Positions 1 through 7,029 of a stretch of 43,372 bases of DNA are shown here, in pieces. How positions within the stretch are numbered: position 1 is the stretch's first letter; each line of letters starts with the position of its first letter. The translations under genes were made by a program, and so were the position numbers. Source of the DNA: a virus; IMG/VR virus record IMGVR_UViG_3300025648_000042, positions 1 to 43,372 of that record, one strand, 5' to 3'. Below the pieces are notes generated by a model. It did no database searches. It was given only the letters and a program-made list of their open reading frames with translations, and was not told where the DNA came from.

Positions 1-324
1 GAGGACCGCCCTCGTCTCGCCATCGAAGCGGCGGAACGCTGGCTTGCGGAGCCGACCGAGGAGAATCGCGCTGCTGCCGACGCTGCTGCCGACGCTGCCC
101 GCGCTGCTGCCGACGCTGCCTGGGATGCTGCCCGCGCTGCCTGGGATGCTGCCCGCGCTGCTGCCGACGCTGCTGCCCGCGCTGCTGCCCGCGCTGCTGC
201 CGACGCTGCCTGGGATGCTGCCCGCGCTGCTGCCGACGCTGCTGCCGACGCTATCCAGGCTGATATCATCCGCGAGATGGTGAGCGCTGAGTGGGTTATG
301 GACCAAATGTTCAATGTTAAATAG
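1..324 (+). CDS. Alanine-rich repeat protein, 5'-truncated by window edge
   Basis: The frame is open from base 1 to the TAG at 322-324 with no in-frame start before the repeat, so the gene begins outside the window. The visible N-terminal part (DRPRLAIEAAERWLAEPTEE) resembles the conserved start seen in alanine-rich proteins often annotated as putative immunity (Imm-5-like) proteins. It is followed by about 60 residues built only of AAADAA, ARAA and AWDAA units, which should form a long alanine-rich helix. The tail (QADIIREMVSAEWV) is non-repetitive. A diverged paralogue lies inverted at the opposite end of the window (43018-43371). Function is unknown; the immunity label is only a family resemblance. 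The next gene's ribosome binding site overlaps this gene's stop. Confidence 0.75.
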   Translation, partial: EDRPRLAIEAAERWLAEPTEENRAAADAAADAARAAADAAWDAARAAWDAARAAADAAARAAARAAADAAWDAARAAADAAADAIQADIIREMVSAEWVMDQMFNVK

Positions 325-338
325 GAGTGATATACATC

Positions 339-863
339 ATGCCCATCACCGTTACCATCCACGCCGAGTCATTTTCGGAGCTTTTCACCCTTATCCGCGA
401 CATCCCTGTGGGTAATGTGGTCGATACCGCTACGCAGCATGTCCCATCAGTACAGCAGGTTGGGCGTGGTGTGCGACACACGGAAGGGAATGATTCTTCC
501 CTGCAAGTTGTCAGTTCGACTGACGTACTTAAGGCAGAGTATGAGGTTGACGCCGAGGGAACACCTTGGAATGCTGAAATTCATTCTAGCAGCAAGGCGA
601 AAACCGAGGCCGGTGTCTGGCGCAAGCGTCGCGGCGGCGGGGAAGTTCAGATGCCGCACACCGCTGCTGCCGCTGTCGTCAATACCGTTGCGCCGACTTA
701 TGCCGACATTGCGGCGTTGTGCAGTCAGAAGATGACCACGGGGGCTCTCAACGGTGCTGTACTCGGTACGCTTCAGATGGAATTCGGCATCGACAACATG
801 ACCATGCTAATCGGTAAACCGGAACTGATTCCCGCATTCCACGCTCGTATCGCGGCTCTCTAA
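339..863 (+). CDS. Phage protein of unknown function, first gene of replication module
   Basis: 174 residues. The ATG at 339 is preferred over the in-frame GTG at 327 because AGGAG at 323-327 is well placed before it. The middle contains GTPWNAEIHSSSKAKTEAG followed by a basic WRKRRGG stretch. This resembles a short motif (G-x-PWD/N-x-x-IH-x-S-x-K-TK...W+.+RG) that I recall from hypothetical proteins of many phages, where it sits near the C-terminus. The basic patch could contact nucleic acid. The gene ends one base before the DUF2800 nuclease gene, so the two are probably co-transcribed and a role in replication or recombination is plausible. No enzymatic motif is visible. Confidence 0.7.
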   Translation: MPITVTIHAESFSELFTLIRDIPVGNVVDTATQHVPSVQQVGRGVRHTEGNDSSLQVVSSTDVLKAEYEVDAEGTPWNAEIHSSSKAKTEAGVWRKRRGGGEVQMPHTAAAAVVNTVAPTYADIAALCSQKMTTGALNGAVLGTLQMEFGIDNMTMLIGKPELIPAFHARIAAL

Positions 864-864
864 G

Positions 865-1965
865 ATGATTATTCGACCTTCGTCGAGTAGCCGCATGGTG
901 AAGTGCGCCGGGTCACTGAGGATGGAGCGCAACGCTCCTCCTCGCCCCGAGAGCGATGATGCCAAGGAAGGAACCGCCGCGCATTGGCTTGCTGAAATGG
1001 TGCTGACCAATCAAGCACCGGACACCGTTTCCCTTGTGGATCGGTTCGCACCCAACGGGGTTTGCGTTACAGCCGAGATGGCTGACTATGTGGACATCTA
1101 CATTAACCACATTCGCAGTCGTAATCTGCCTGTACAGCATGTTGAGTTTGGTATTGAGTACAATCTTGCCCCGGATATCGACGTACAGGGCACCTCCGAT
1201 TCGGCTGGTGTGGGCAATAATACCCTGTACGTCGATGATCTTAAATTTGGGTACAGATTGGTTGATCCGGTTGATAATTGGCAATTGTCCGCCTACGCAA
1301 TCGGAGCGATGATCAAGCTTCGCCCTGATCCGCGACCGACCACGGTGGTCATGACAATCGTCCAGCCACGCCCCTATCATCCAGGCGGATCAATCCGCTC
1401 TTGGACGATTACGTTTGACGAATTAAACGCGCGTTTCGATATGTTACAGGCGGCAGCAATTGCCGCTAATGACCCGAATGCGCCGATGACGACAGGGGAC
1501 CACTGCCGCTATTGTGGTGCCTTCAACGAATGTCCAGCCGCGCAAGCGGCAGGCATGAACGCCGTCGATATGGTTATGACCGGAAGCAACGATGTATTGT
1601 CGCCTCTCGGTCTGAGTATGGAGCTTTCCAATCTGGCGCGAGCCAGAGCGGTACTTGATGCTCGTATCGCCGGTTTGGAAGAGGTTGCCAAGGAACAAAT
1701 CAGAACGGGAACGATTATCCCCGGATGGGGTGTTCAACGTCAACTTGGTAACTCACGTTGGCTCACGGGTGCTGATATTGCATTGCTTGAAATGATGGCT
1801 GGCATATCACTCACCGAGCCGAAGCTAGTTACTCCCGCCGCCGCTAAACGCAAAGGTGTGAGTGAGGAAGTGATCAAGGCGTTCACCGAGCGTCCTGATA
1901 ACGGGTTCAAACTTGTACAGGTCAACACTGACCGTCACGCTAAGGAGTTATTTGGAAATGACTAA
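865..1965 (+). CDS. DUF2800 family protein, Cas4/RecB-like PD-(D/E)XK nuclease
   Basis: 366 residues. The family is related to the RecB/Cas4 nuclease fold. Visible features: EGTAAH at residues 35-40, a GTSD motif ending at Asp112, the DDLK core at 124-127 (the D...D-x-K catalytic signature), and Q140...Y144 as in the RecB QhxxY motif. One cysteine near the N-terminus (Cys14 in VKCAGS) and a late cluster (Cys214, Cys217, Cys223) match the split four-cysteine Fe-S arrangement of Cas4/AddB-type nucleases. The likely role is DNA end processing in replication or recombination. It starts one base after the preceding stop and its 3' end overlaps the DUF2815 gene by 8 bases. DUF2800 beside DUF2815 and a polymerase is a recurrent phage arrangement. 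Confidence 0.88.
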   Translation: MIIRPSSSSRMVKCAGSLRMERNAPPRPESDDAKEGTAAHWLAEMVLTNQAPDTVSLVDRFAPNGVCVTAEMADYVDIYINHIRSRNLPVQHVEFGIEYNLAPDIDVQGTSDSAGVGNNTLYVDDLKFGYRLVDPVDNWQLSAYAIGAMIKLRPDPRPTTVVMTIVQPRPYHPGGSIRSWTITFDELNARFDMLQAAAIAANDPNAPMTTGDHCRYCGAFNECPAAQAAGMNAVDMVMTGSNDVLSPLGLSMELSNLARARAVLDARIAGLEEVAKEQIRTGTIIPGWGVQRQLGNSRWLTGADIALLEMMAGISLTEPKLVTPAAAKRKGVSEEVIKAFTERPDNGFKLVQVNTDRHAKELFGND

Positions 1966-2860
1966 TGTAACAACCCCGGTTGGTCGTATTGTGTGGGGCA
2001 ATCCTTTGATCGCGAAGCAGCGCCGCGACGACAACAATAAACCCAAGGTCAAGGCGGATGGATCACCCGACATGGTCTATTCGTTCGGTATCGCCATCAC
2101 CAAGGCTGATGCCGGCCCGATTTTTCAGGCGATGCAGGTCGAAGCGCAGGGCATTTATCCGAGCGGGGGTATTCCGGCGGACTTCGCTTGGAAGTATCAG
2201 GACGGCGACGGCCTGGATAAAAAGGGGAAGCCTTTCGCCCAGCGCACCGGTTATGCCGGTTGCGTTGTGATCGCCGTGGAAAGTAATTTTCCGATTAAGA
2301 CGGTAAAATACGTCAATGGGTCATATTCCGACATGATCGAAGGCGTGAAGACTGGCGACTATGTCATGGTCAACATAGATATCGTCGGCCACGGTGTGAA
2401 ACCGACCGTGCGCATGTCGAAGCCGGGTCTCTACATCAACCCCAAGATGGTCCGTTTTGTCGGGTTTGGTGACGAGATCAGCAACGCCCCCAATGCTGAG
2501 GACGTGTTCGGCTCCGGTGAAGTCGTCCTGCCGCCCGGTGCCAGCGCTATCCCCACGGTGACGAGCGGTATGCCCGGTGCACCCACGGTGACGAGCGGTA
2601 TGCCCGGTGCACCCACGGTGACGAGCGGTATGCCCGGTATGCCCACGGTGACGAGCGGTATGCCCGGTGCACCCACGGTGACGAGCGGTATGCCCGGTAT
2701 GCCCGGCGTGGGGCCTACTGGTGCCGCGCCGCAGACGTTGCCTGCGGGCATGCCCGGTGCACCCGCTGGAATGCCCGGTATGACGACTGCGTCCCCTGGT
2801 AACATGCCCGGTGTCGCCCCTGCGTATGATTTCGTCACCAATGCCGGCATGCCGCGCTGA
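1958..2860 (+). CDS. DUF2815 family ssDNA-binding-like protein with repetitive C-terminal tail
   Basis: 300 residues from the ATG at 1958, which has AAGGAG at 1942-1947 and overlaps the DUF2800 gene. Residues 1 to about 185 (starting MTNVTTPVGRIVWGNPLIAK) match DUF2815, a phage family thought to be an OB-fold single-strand-binding protein like T7 gp2.5. It would bind ssDNA made by the nuclease and polymerase encoded alongside. The last 100 or so residues are unusual: five perfect 10-residue units (PTVTSGMPG plus A or M) followed by more GMPG-type repeats, which look flexible and collagen-like. Single-strand-binding proteins usually end in an acidic tail; this one ends NAGMPR and is not acidic, so the repeat tail probably has another role. 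Confidence 0.85.
   Translation: MTNVTTPVGRIVWGNPLIAKQRRDDNNKPKVKADGSPDMVYSFGIAITKADAGPIFQAMQVEAQGIYPSGGIPADFAWKYQDGDGLDKKGKPFAQRTGYAGCVVIAVESNFPIKTVKYVNGSYSDMIEGVKTGDYVMVNIDIVGHGVKPTVRMSKPGLYINPKMVRFVGFGDEISNAPNAEDVFGSGEVVLPPGASAIPTVTSGMPGAPTVTSGMPGAPTVTSGMPGMPTVTSGMPGAPTVTSGMPGMPGVGPTGAAPQTLPAGMPGAPAGMPGMTTASPGNMPGVAPAYDFVTNAGMPR
2551..2700 (+). repeat. Five tandem 30-bp repeats inside the DUF2815 gene
   Basis: Five consecutive 30-base units with core CACGGTGACGAGCGGTATGC start at 2551, 2581, 2611, 2641 and 2671. They differ only at the last two to three bases and the unit junctions. The period is a multiple of three, so each adds ten residues without breaking the frame. Copy number could change by slippage or recombination between phages. 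Confidence 0.95.
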
Positions 2861-3108
2861 TGGACGTCGAAGCCATCGGCGCAAATAGCGCCGCCACTCT
2901 CAAGGGTCTGATCGAAGCTTGGGAGAAGTTGGAAGAAGAGAAACAGGACGTTGCGGAGGGACAGAAAAACGTCATGTCTCGTATTAAGGGTGCCGGATTC
3001 GACGTGAAGGTGGTTCGTAAGATTATCGCACTTCGTAAGATGGACCCTGACGAACGCGATGAAATGATGCAGATTATGGATCTGTATCGGTCTGCGCTCG
3101 GGATGTAA
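2860..3108 (+). CDS. GapR-like (DUF2312) nucleoid-associated protein
   Basis: 82 residues, start ATG sharing one base with the preceding stop (TGATG). The sequence follows the DUF2312/GapR pattern: an N-terminal coiled helix (LIEAWEKLEEEKQDVAEGQK), then GFDVKVVRKIIALRKMDPDE and a final helix LYRSALG. Cellular GapR of alphaproteobacteria is a small basic protein that encircles overtwisted DNA and helps topoisomerases ahead of replication forks. A phage copy beside the replication genes may do the same for phage DNA. It is the last gene before a terminator. Presence of this family supports an alphaproteobacterial host. Confidence 0.88.
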   Translation: MDVEAIGANSAATLKGLIEAWEKLEEEKQDVAEGQKNVMSRIKGAGFDVKVVRKIIALRKMDPDERDEMMQIMDLYRSALGM

Positions 3109-3112
3109 CTGG

Positions 3113-3145
3113 TAGGGGCGGGCACAGCAGCCCGCCCCTATTCTT
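3113..3145 (+). terminator. Rho-independent-type terminator after the GapR-like gene
   Basis: An 11-bp perfect stem (TAGGGGCGGGC at 3113-3123 with its complement at 3130-3140), a 6-base loop and a short T-rich tail (TTCTT, 3141-3145). It lies 5 bases after the GapR-like stop and before the next gene's ribosome binding site. The weak T-tract suggests partial termination, lowering polymerase expression relative to the binding proteins. Confidence 0.8.
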
Positions 3146-3163
3146 AACAATAAAGGGATAATC

Positions 3164-3391
3164 ATGCTCACACGGAATGAACTCCTCGACATTGAACTAC
3201 GCAATCGCGACAACACCGATGTGGTCCGCCTCGTTGATGCTATCCGCAATGGTGATTTTGACGACGTATTCCGTGTTGCTGTTACCGAATGCGTCGAAGA
3301 TATGTGCGCAGCCGAATACCAGCACGAGGACGATGGTAATTATCTGTGCGATGACCGCAATTGGCAGAAGCTGGTGGCGCTATGCCTGTAG
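3164..3391 (+). CDS. Small acidic protein upstream of the DNA polymerase
   Basis: 75 residues, ATG at 3164 preceded by AAAGGGA. It is rich in Asp and Glu (DNTDVVRLVDAIRNGDFDDVF, ECVEDMCAAEYQHEDDG) with three cysteines. I do not recognise a family. It follows a terminator hairpin, and its last 10 bases overlap the start of the polymerase gene, so the two are translationally coupled. Small acidic phage proteins can be DNA mimics or polymerase accessory factors, but nothing in the sequence decides this. Confidence 0.65.
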   Translation: MLTRNELLDIELRNRDNTDVVRLVDAIRNGDFDDVFRVAVTECVEDMCAAEYQHEDDGNYLCDDRNWQKLVALCL

Positions 3392-5469
3392 TCTATGATT
3401 GTGAAACGTTTCCCAATTGTTTCACACTGTCGGCCATGGGCGCTGATGATGACACCCGAGCGGTATTTGAAATCAGTCCCAGGCGCGATGACCGAGAGGC
3501 TATGTTTAACTGGCTTAGCTTTCTGCGAACCAATCGAATCGAGATGATCGGCTTTAACAATATCGGGTTTGATTATCCGATTATCCACGCCATGATGAAT
3601 AACCCAGGGGGTGCCACGGCTGATTTCGCCTATCGTAAATGCATTAAAATTATCTCGGGTCAAAATGAGAATCGTTTCGGTACAATCATCTGGCCTCGGG
3701 ATAGGTATATTCCACAGATTGATCTATTCAAGATTCATCATTTCGACAACAAGGCGCGGTCCACGGGGTTGAAGGCGCTGGAATTCTCCATGCGTTCCGA
3801 CAGCGTGGAAGACCTCCCGTTTCCTGTCGGCACCATGCTTGACGGTGATCAGATTGACACTCTGATTCATTACAACATGCACGATGTAGAGGAGACGAAG
3901 AAGTTTTATCACAAAAGCCGTGAGATGATTGAATTTCGACGTTATCTGTCAGACAAGTATGACCGCGACTTTATGAATCATAATGATACCAAGATCGGCA
4001 AAGACTACTTCATTATGCGATTGGGTGATGACGTTTGTTATCATCCCGGAAGCCGAACCCCGCGCCAGACACTCCGCCCGGTAATTAATCTCGCCGATGT
4101 GATATTTTCTTACGTTCACTTCAACCACCCGGAGTTTAATCGCATCCTCACATGGTTCAGGCAGCAGGAAATCACCGAGACCAAGGGTGTGTTTAAGGAT
4201 GTGAGTTGCACCGTTGCCGGATTTACCTTCGATTTCGGTACAGGCGGCATTCATGGGTCACTCACAAATACCATCGTCACTGAGGATGACTATCACGCCA
4301 TTATCGATGCTGACGTGACCAGTATGTACCCCAGCCTAGCTATCGTTAATGGTCAGTATCCGAAGCATCTCGGCGAACGTTTCTGCGAAATTTACGCGGA
4401 TGTCAAAGCGCAGCGGGTTGGTTTCGCCAAAGGCACACCCGAGAACGCCATGCTTAAGCTTGCACTCAATGGGGTGTACGGTGACAGCAATAATAAATAC
4501 AGTCCGTTCTACGATCCACAATACACGATGGCAATCACGGTCAATGGGCAATTGAGTCTATGTATGTTGGCGGAACGGTTGCTTATGGTTCCGGGCATCA
4601 TGTTACTGCAAATCAACACGGACGGTTTGACGTGTAAAATCCCAAAATGGGCAGTGGACGATTACTGGACTATTTGCAAGGCGTGGGAAATTGAAACCAA
4701 GCTTGATCTTGAATATGCTCATTACAGCAAGATGTGCATTGCTGACGTAAATTCATACATCGCCGTGACCGACAAGGGCAAGGTGAAGCGCAAGGGACGG
4801 TATGAATATGTCCGCGCTTGGCATCAGGACGCCAGTGCTTTGGTCATAGCCAAAGCAGCCGAATCCGCGCTTGTGCACGGCGTGGACGTTGCGCAATTTG
4901 TGACTGAGCATACCGATCCGTTTGATTTCATGTTGCGAGCTAAGGCACCGGGCGCGGCATATCTAACCCTCAACACCTATGAAGGCGGCTCGCTTGAGCA
5001 ACGATGGATTAATTCGGTAACGGGCGAAACCCGGTGTGGCATTCCCGAAACCAAGAATGACGCCACCTATCTCGCCAACGTCGATAAATACGACCGAAGC
5101 AATTGGTCACGGATTAACAACGTCGCCACGGAAAACAAGACGGCCAAGACGGTGCGCTATTACATCGCAATTCAGGGCGAGGACTTAGTCAAAGTCAGCC
5201 CGCCGGTTGAAGGTTGCGTTGCCGGGCACTACAAGCGAGCTAACGGTGCGTCTAAAGCAGCATATGATGCTTGGGACAACACCGTGTGGAACGCTGAATT
5301 GCATACTCGCAACCAATCTCGACACGAAACGCGCCGCACTAGCATTGAAGCTGGATGGAACGTGGCGCTATGCAATAATGCATCGTCATTCAATTGGGCT
5401 AATCTGAACCGCGAATATTACATTGAGGCAGCTAAAAAACTGGTGAATAATTTAACCAAATTGGTATGA
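3382..5469 (+). CDS. Family B DNA polymerase with 3'-5' exonuclease
   Basis: 695 residues from the ATG at 3382; a TTG 21 bases upstream is possible but has no better ribosome binding site. Exonuclease motifs: ExoI at Asp6-x-Glu8 (VYDCET), ExoII around Asn60/Asp64 (FNNIGFD), ExoIII Tyr164...Asp168 (YNMHD). Polymerase motifs: A at Asp311 (DVTSMYPS), B Lys359...Asn363...Tyr366-Gly (KLALNGVYG), C at 411-415 (INTDG). Motif C has Asn in place of the first Asp of the usual DTD. Only about 50 residues separate motifs A and B, so the TPR2 insertion of protein-primed polymerases such as that of phi29 is absent. It should replicate phage DNA together with the DUF2815 binding protein; no helicase or primase is visible in the window. 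Confidence 0.92.
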   Translation: MPVVYDCETFPNCFTLSAMGADDDTRAVFEISPRRDDREAMFNWLSFLRTNRIEMIGFNNIGFDYPIIHAMMNNPGGATADFAYRKCIKIISGQNENRFGTIIWPRDRYIPQIDLFKIHHFDNKARSTGLKALEFSMRSDSVEDLPFPVGTMLDGDQIDTLIHYNMHDVEETKKFYHKSREMIEFRRYLSDKYDRDFMNHNDTKIGKDYFIMRLGDDVCYHPGSRTPRQTLRPVINLADVIFSYVHFNHPEFNRILTWFRQQEITETKGVFKDVSCTVAGFTFDFGTGGIHGSLTNTIVTEDDYHAIIDADVTSMYPSLAIVNGQYPKHLGERFCEIYADVKAQRVGFAKGTPENAMLKLALNGVYGDSNNKYSPFYDPQYTMAITVNGQLSLCMLAERLLMVPGIMLLQINTDGLTCKIPKWAVDDYWTICKAWEIETKLDLEYAHYSKMCIADVNSYIAVTDKGKVKRKGRYEYVRAWHQDASALVIAKAAESALVHGVDVAQFVTEHTDPFDFMLRAKAPGAAYLTLNTYEGGSLEQRWINSVTGETRCGIPETKNDATYLANVDKYDRSNWSRINNVATENKTAKTVRYYIAIQGEDLVKVSPPVEGCVAGHYKRANGASKAAYDAWDNTVWNAELHTRNQSRHETRRTSIEAGWNVALCNNASSFNWANLNREYYIEAAKKLVNNLTKLV

Positions 5470-5494
5470 TGCAAGCGGGCTATCCCCCAGCCCC

Positions 5495-5535
5495 GCCCCA
5501 GGATTGAGCTTTATGCTCTCCTGGGGCATCATTTT
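5495..5535 (+). terminator. Hairpin terminator after the DNA polymerase
   Basis: GCCCCAGGA at 5495-5503 pairs perfectly with 5519-5527. An inner GAGC/GCTC helix (5506-5509 with 5515-5518) sits across a two-base bulge with a 5-base loop. ATCATTTT follows. It lies between the polymerase stop and a small membrane peptide gene, so it separates replication genes from the accessory cluster. Confidence 0.75.
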
Positions 5536-5550
5536 GAGGAAGGTGATACA

Positions 5551-5643
5551 ATGAGATATGTTTTTGTGATCGCTGTAATCGCCGCATGCGGCTTTTTGAT
5601 CGGGCAAGCTATTGCTGGTGTTATCACCGTAGTGATTCACTAA
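5551..5643 (+). CDS. 30-residue single-pass membrane peptide
   Basis: ATG at 5551 with AGGAAGG at 5537-5543 encodes 30 residues ending at TAA 5641-5643. The peptide is almost entirely hydrophobic (MRYVFVIAVIAACGFLIGQA then IAGVITVVIH), one membrane span with a short positively charged N-terminus. The strong ribosome binding site, the position just after a terminator and the next start two bases past its stop support a real gene. Function unknown; small phage membrane peptides often act on host envelope or superinfection, which is only a suggestion. Confidence 0.6.
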   Translation: MRYVFVIAVIAACGFLIGQAIAGVITVVIH

Positions 5644-5645
5644 TC

Positions 5646-5879
5646 ATGGCTGATGAAGTGGATGACGCCAGCGAGCGTGAGGAATTCCACCGGCAAGCTG
5701 CCATTGCCTTGACTATCCGTCAGAGGCTCGCCACGGGGGATGGGGTATGTCGCATTTGTGGTGATGCCGTCGAATCGGATCGGCTGGCTGTGCTACCTAA
5801 CGCACAACATTGTAGCGAATGCGCGACGGCTGTTGAAAATGACCGAGCTAAAGCGTCACGGCTTGGATTATATCGTTGA
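5646..5879 (+). CDS. DksA/TraR-like C4 zinc-finger protein
   Basis: 77 residues from the ATG at 5646, two bases after the preceding stop. The C-terminal half carries CRIC and CSEC separated by 17 residues, the four-cysteine zinc finger of the DksA/TraR family, after a helical acidic N-terminus (MADEVDDASEREEFHRQAA). TraR-like phage and plasmid proteins bind the secondary channel of RNA polymerase and shift promoter use without ppGpp. The length matches TraR (about 73 residues) rather than DksA. It probably adjusts host transcription during infection. A longer upstream start in the same frame would overlap the membrane peptide gene and is less likely. Confidence 0.82.
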   Translation: MADEVDDASEREEFHRQAAIALTIRQRLATGDGVCRICGDAVESDRLAVLPNAQHCSECATAVENDRAKASRLGLYR

Positions 5880-5937
5880 CACGAGTAATCCGACGTGGCT
5901 TAATTGCGAGGTAAGCATATCGGGAGATTGAATAATT

Positions 5938-6144
5938 ATGACGCTCTACACCCTGGTGATTTACGCCTGCCTCGGCGGGATTTCTGACGATCCGGGTAAG
6001 TGTCGCTCGATTGAACTAGACCCGCAACCAATCAAGGTTTGCGACGCCATGAAGCGCCTCGCCATCGCCAGCTTGGAAGAGGACGATTATTCCGTCTTCG
6101 CCGTCTGCGCACCGACAGCCGAAAAGCGGGAGGCCCGGAAATGA
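5938..6144 (+). CDS. Small cysteine-containing protein of unknown function
   Basis: 68 residues, ATG at 5938, GGGAGATTG upstream. It begins with a short hydrophobic stretch (LYTLVIYACLGGI) that is not long or clean enough to call a signal peptide with confidence, and contains four cysteines. Its stop overlaps the start of the next gene (ATGA). I do not recognise a family. The four cysteines and the hydrophobic start would fit a small exported protein, but this is a guess. Confidence 0.6.
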   Translation: MTLYTLVIYACLGGISDDPGKCRSIELDPQPIKVCDAMKRLAIASLEEDDYSVFAVCAPTAEKREARK

Positions 6145-6362
6145 GCCGTCATTGCTATCCCTGGAGCGCCGACGACGACCAATGGCTCTACGCGCTGTGG
6201 GTCCACTCTAACCACAAGGCGCAAGTCGTGGCTGCCATCCTCGGGCGCTCGCCGGCCAGCGTCGGTATCCGGGCTTCCGGTAAGGGCTGGCGGCATGGGC
6301 ATTGCTCGAAATCTGGGCAGCTTCGGCCTGATGTCACCTCGGTTCGACCGCTAAAAATATGA
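6141..6362 (+). CDS. Myb/SANT- or GcrA-like helix-turn-helix protein
   Basis: 73 residues; ATG overlaps the preceding TGA. WSADDDQWLYALW, then VVAAILGRSPASVGIRASGKGW, matches the Myb/SANT-like HTH: tryptophan at the start, an acidic Asp-Asp pair, a Leu-Gly-Arg-Ser turn and a recognition helix. The same pattern opens GcrA-type cell-cycle regulators of alphaproteobacteria. It probably binds DNA and could regulate phage genes or interfere with host GcrA targets. The gene ends seven bases before the next start. Confidence 0.72.
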   Translation: MSRHCYPWSADDDQWLYALWVHSNHKAQVVAAILGRSPASVGIRASGKGWRHGHCSKSGQLRPDVTSVRPLKI

Positions 6363-6453
6363 GGAAATCATGACCCATTGCCCCATGGCCCCAAAATTCC
6401 GTTCGATGGAAGCCCGCATTGCCGCGCTCGAGGGCGAGAAAACTAAACCTGTC
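6361..6453 (+). repeat. Duplicated gene-start cassette, copy 1
   Basis: About 93 bases starting at GAGGAAATCATGACCCA and covering the ribosome binding site, start codon and first 28 codons. The same segment recurs at 7983-8075 (offset 1622) with about four substitutions. The shorter element TGAGGAAATCATGA also precedes the gene at 7524. Confidence 0.9.
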
Positions 6454-7029
6454 GCTGCGCAAAAGCCGGTGCGGCGGGAGGGTTACATCAACGTGTACGC
6501 GCCGAGGCCGAACGGACGACCCCGTACTAGTGACGCATATCTCTCTCGCGCGGAGGCCGATAAGAGAGCTACCAGCGATAGAGAATCGGTGGTGCACATC
6601 ACCTGGAACAGCGATGGCAGCCTGGAGGGGGATGGCGAGAAAGACGCCTGCGACGAGTGGAAATTCCAATGCGAACAATGGGCGGCGAGGGCATCCGAGT
6701 GGGCCATTGAGGGGGAAAACATCAAGTCTGAGCGAGACGCGTGGAAAGCAATGGCGGATAAGCTATGCGAGCGTTTCGGGGTTAGCTCCGCCGACAAACC
6801 TGCTTGGGCGTTCAGCAACATCACCTTTGCTATCGAGTCGGGGATCGAAGCCGACCGCGACGCGTGGAAAGCACAGTGTGAGAAATGGGCGGCGAAAGCA
6901 TCCGCCACCAGCGAGAGCCACGAGGCGATGGGAGATAAATGCTGCGACACCTGTCGCGTCTGCGCACCTTCTCGGGGTGATCCGCGGTCGTGCGCCGATT
7001 GTCGTGGATTTAGCGGGTGGGCGTCATGA
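6370..7029 (+). CDS. Coiled-coil protein with C-terminal cysteine cluster
   Basis: 219 residues, ATG at 6370 after GAGGAAATC. The N-terminal segment (APKFRSMEARIAALEGEK) is helical and shared with the gene at 7992. The middle has two similar helical units, each with an (E/D)RDAWKA motif followed by Trp-Ala-rich helix (SERDAWKAMADKL; DRDAWKAQCEKWAAKAS), so an internal duplication is likely. The end holds CCDTCRVC and CADC, six cysteines that could form a zinc site. No family is recognised. The gene overlaps the next by four bases (ATGA). It belongs to the fast-changing accessory cluster. Confidence 0.65.
   Translation: MTHCPMAPKFRSMEARIAALEGEKTKPVAAQKPVRREGYINVYAPRPNGRPRTSDAYLSRAEADKRATSDRESVVHITWNSDGSLEGDGEKDACDEWKFQCEQWAARASEWAIEGENIKSERDAWKAMADKLCERFGVSSADKPAWAFSNITFAIESGIEADRDAWKAQCEKWAAKASATSESHEAMGDKCCDTCRVCAPSRGDPRSCADCRGFSGWAS

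Noticed and set aside
44-283. Leu/Pro-repeat frame (LLPTLLPALLP) at the left end
   Set aside because: It is the other-frame reading of the alanine-rich repeat DNA; the Ala frame has the conserved head and tail also seen at the right end.
1-324. Terminal inverted repeats of a protein-primed linear genome
   Set aside because: The inverted segments are diverged protein-coding repeats, the polymerase lacks the TPR2 spacing of protein-primed enzymes, and essential packaging genes are absent, so a contig break is simpler.
2551-2700. Regular 30-base repeats as a CRISPR array
   Set aside because: Repeats are directly adjacent with no spacers and encode an in-frame ten-residue motif.
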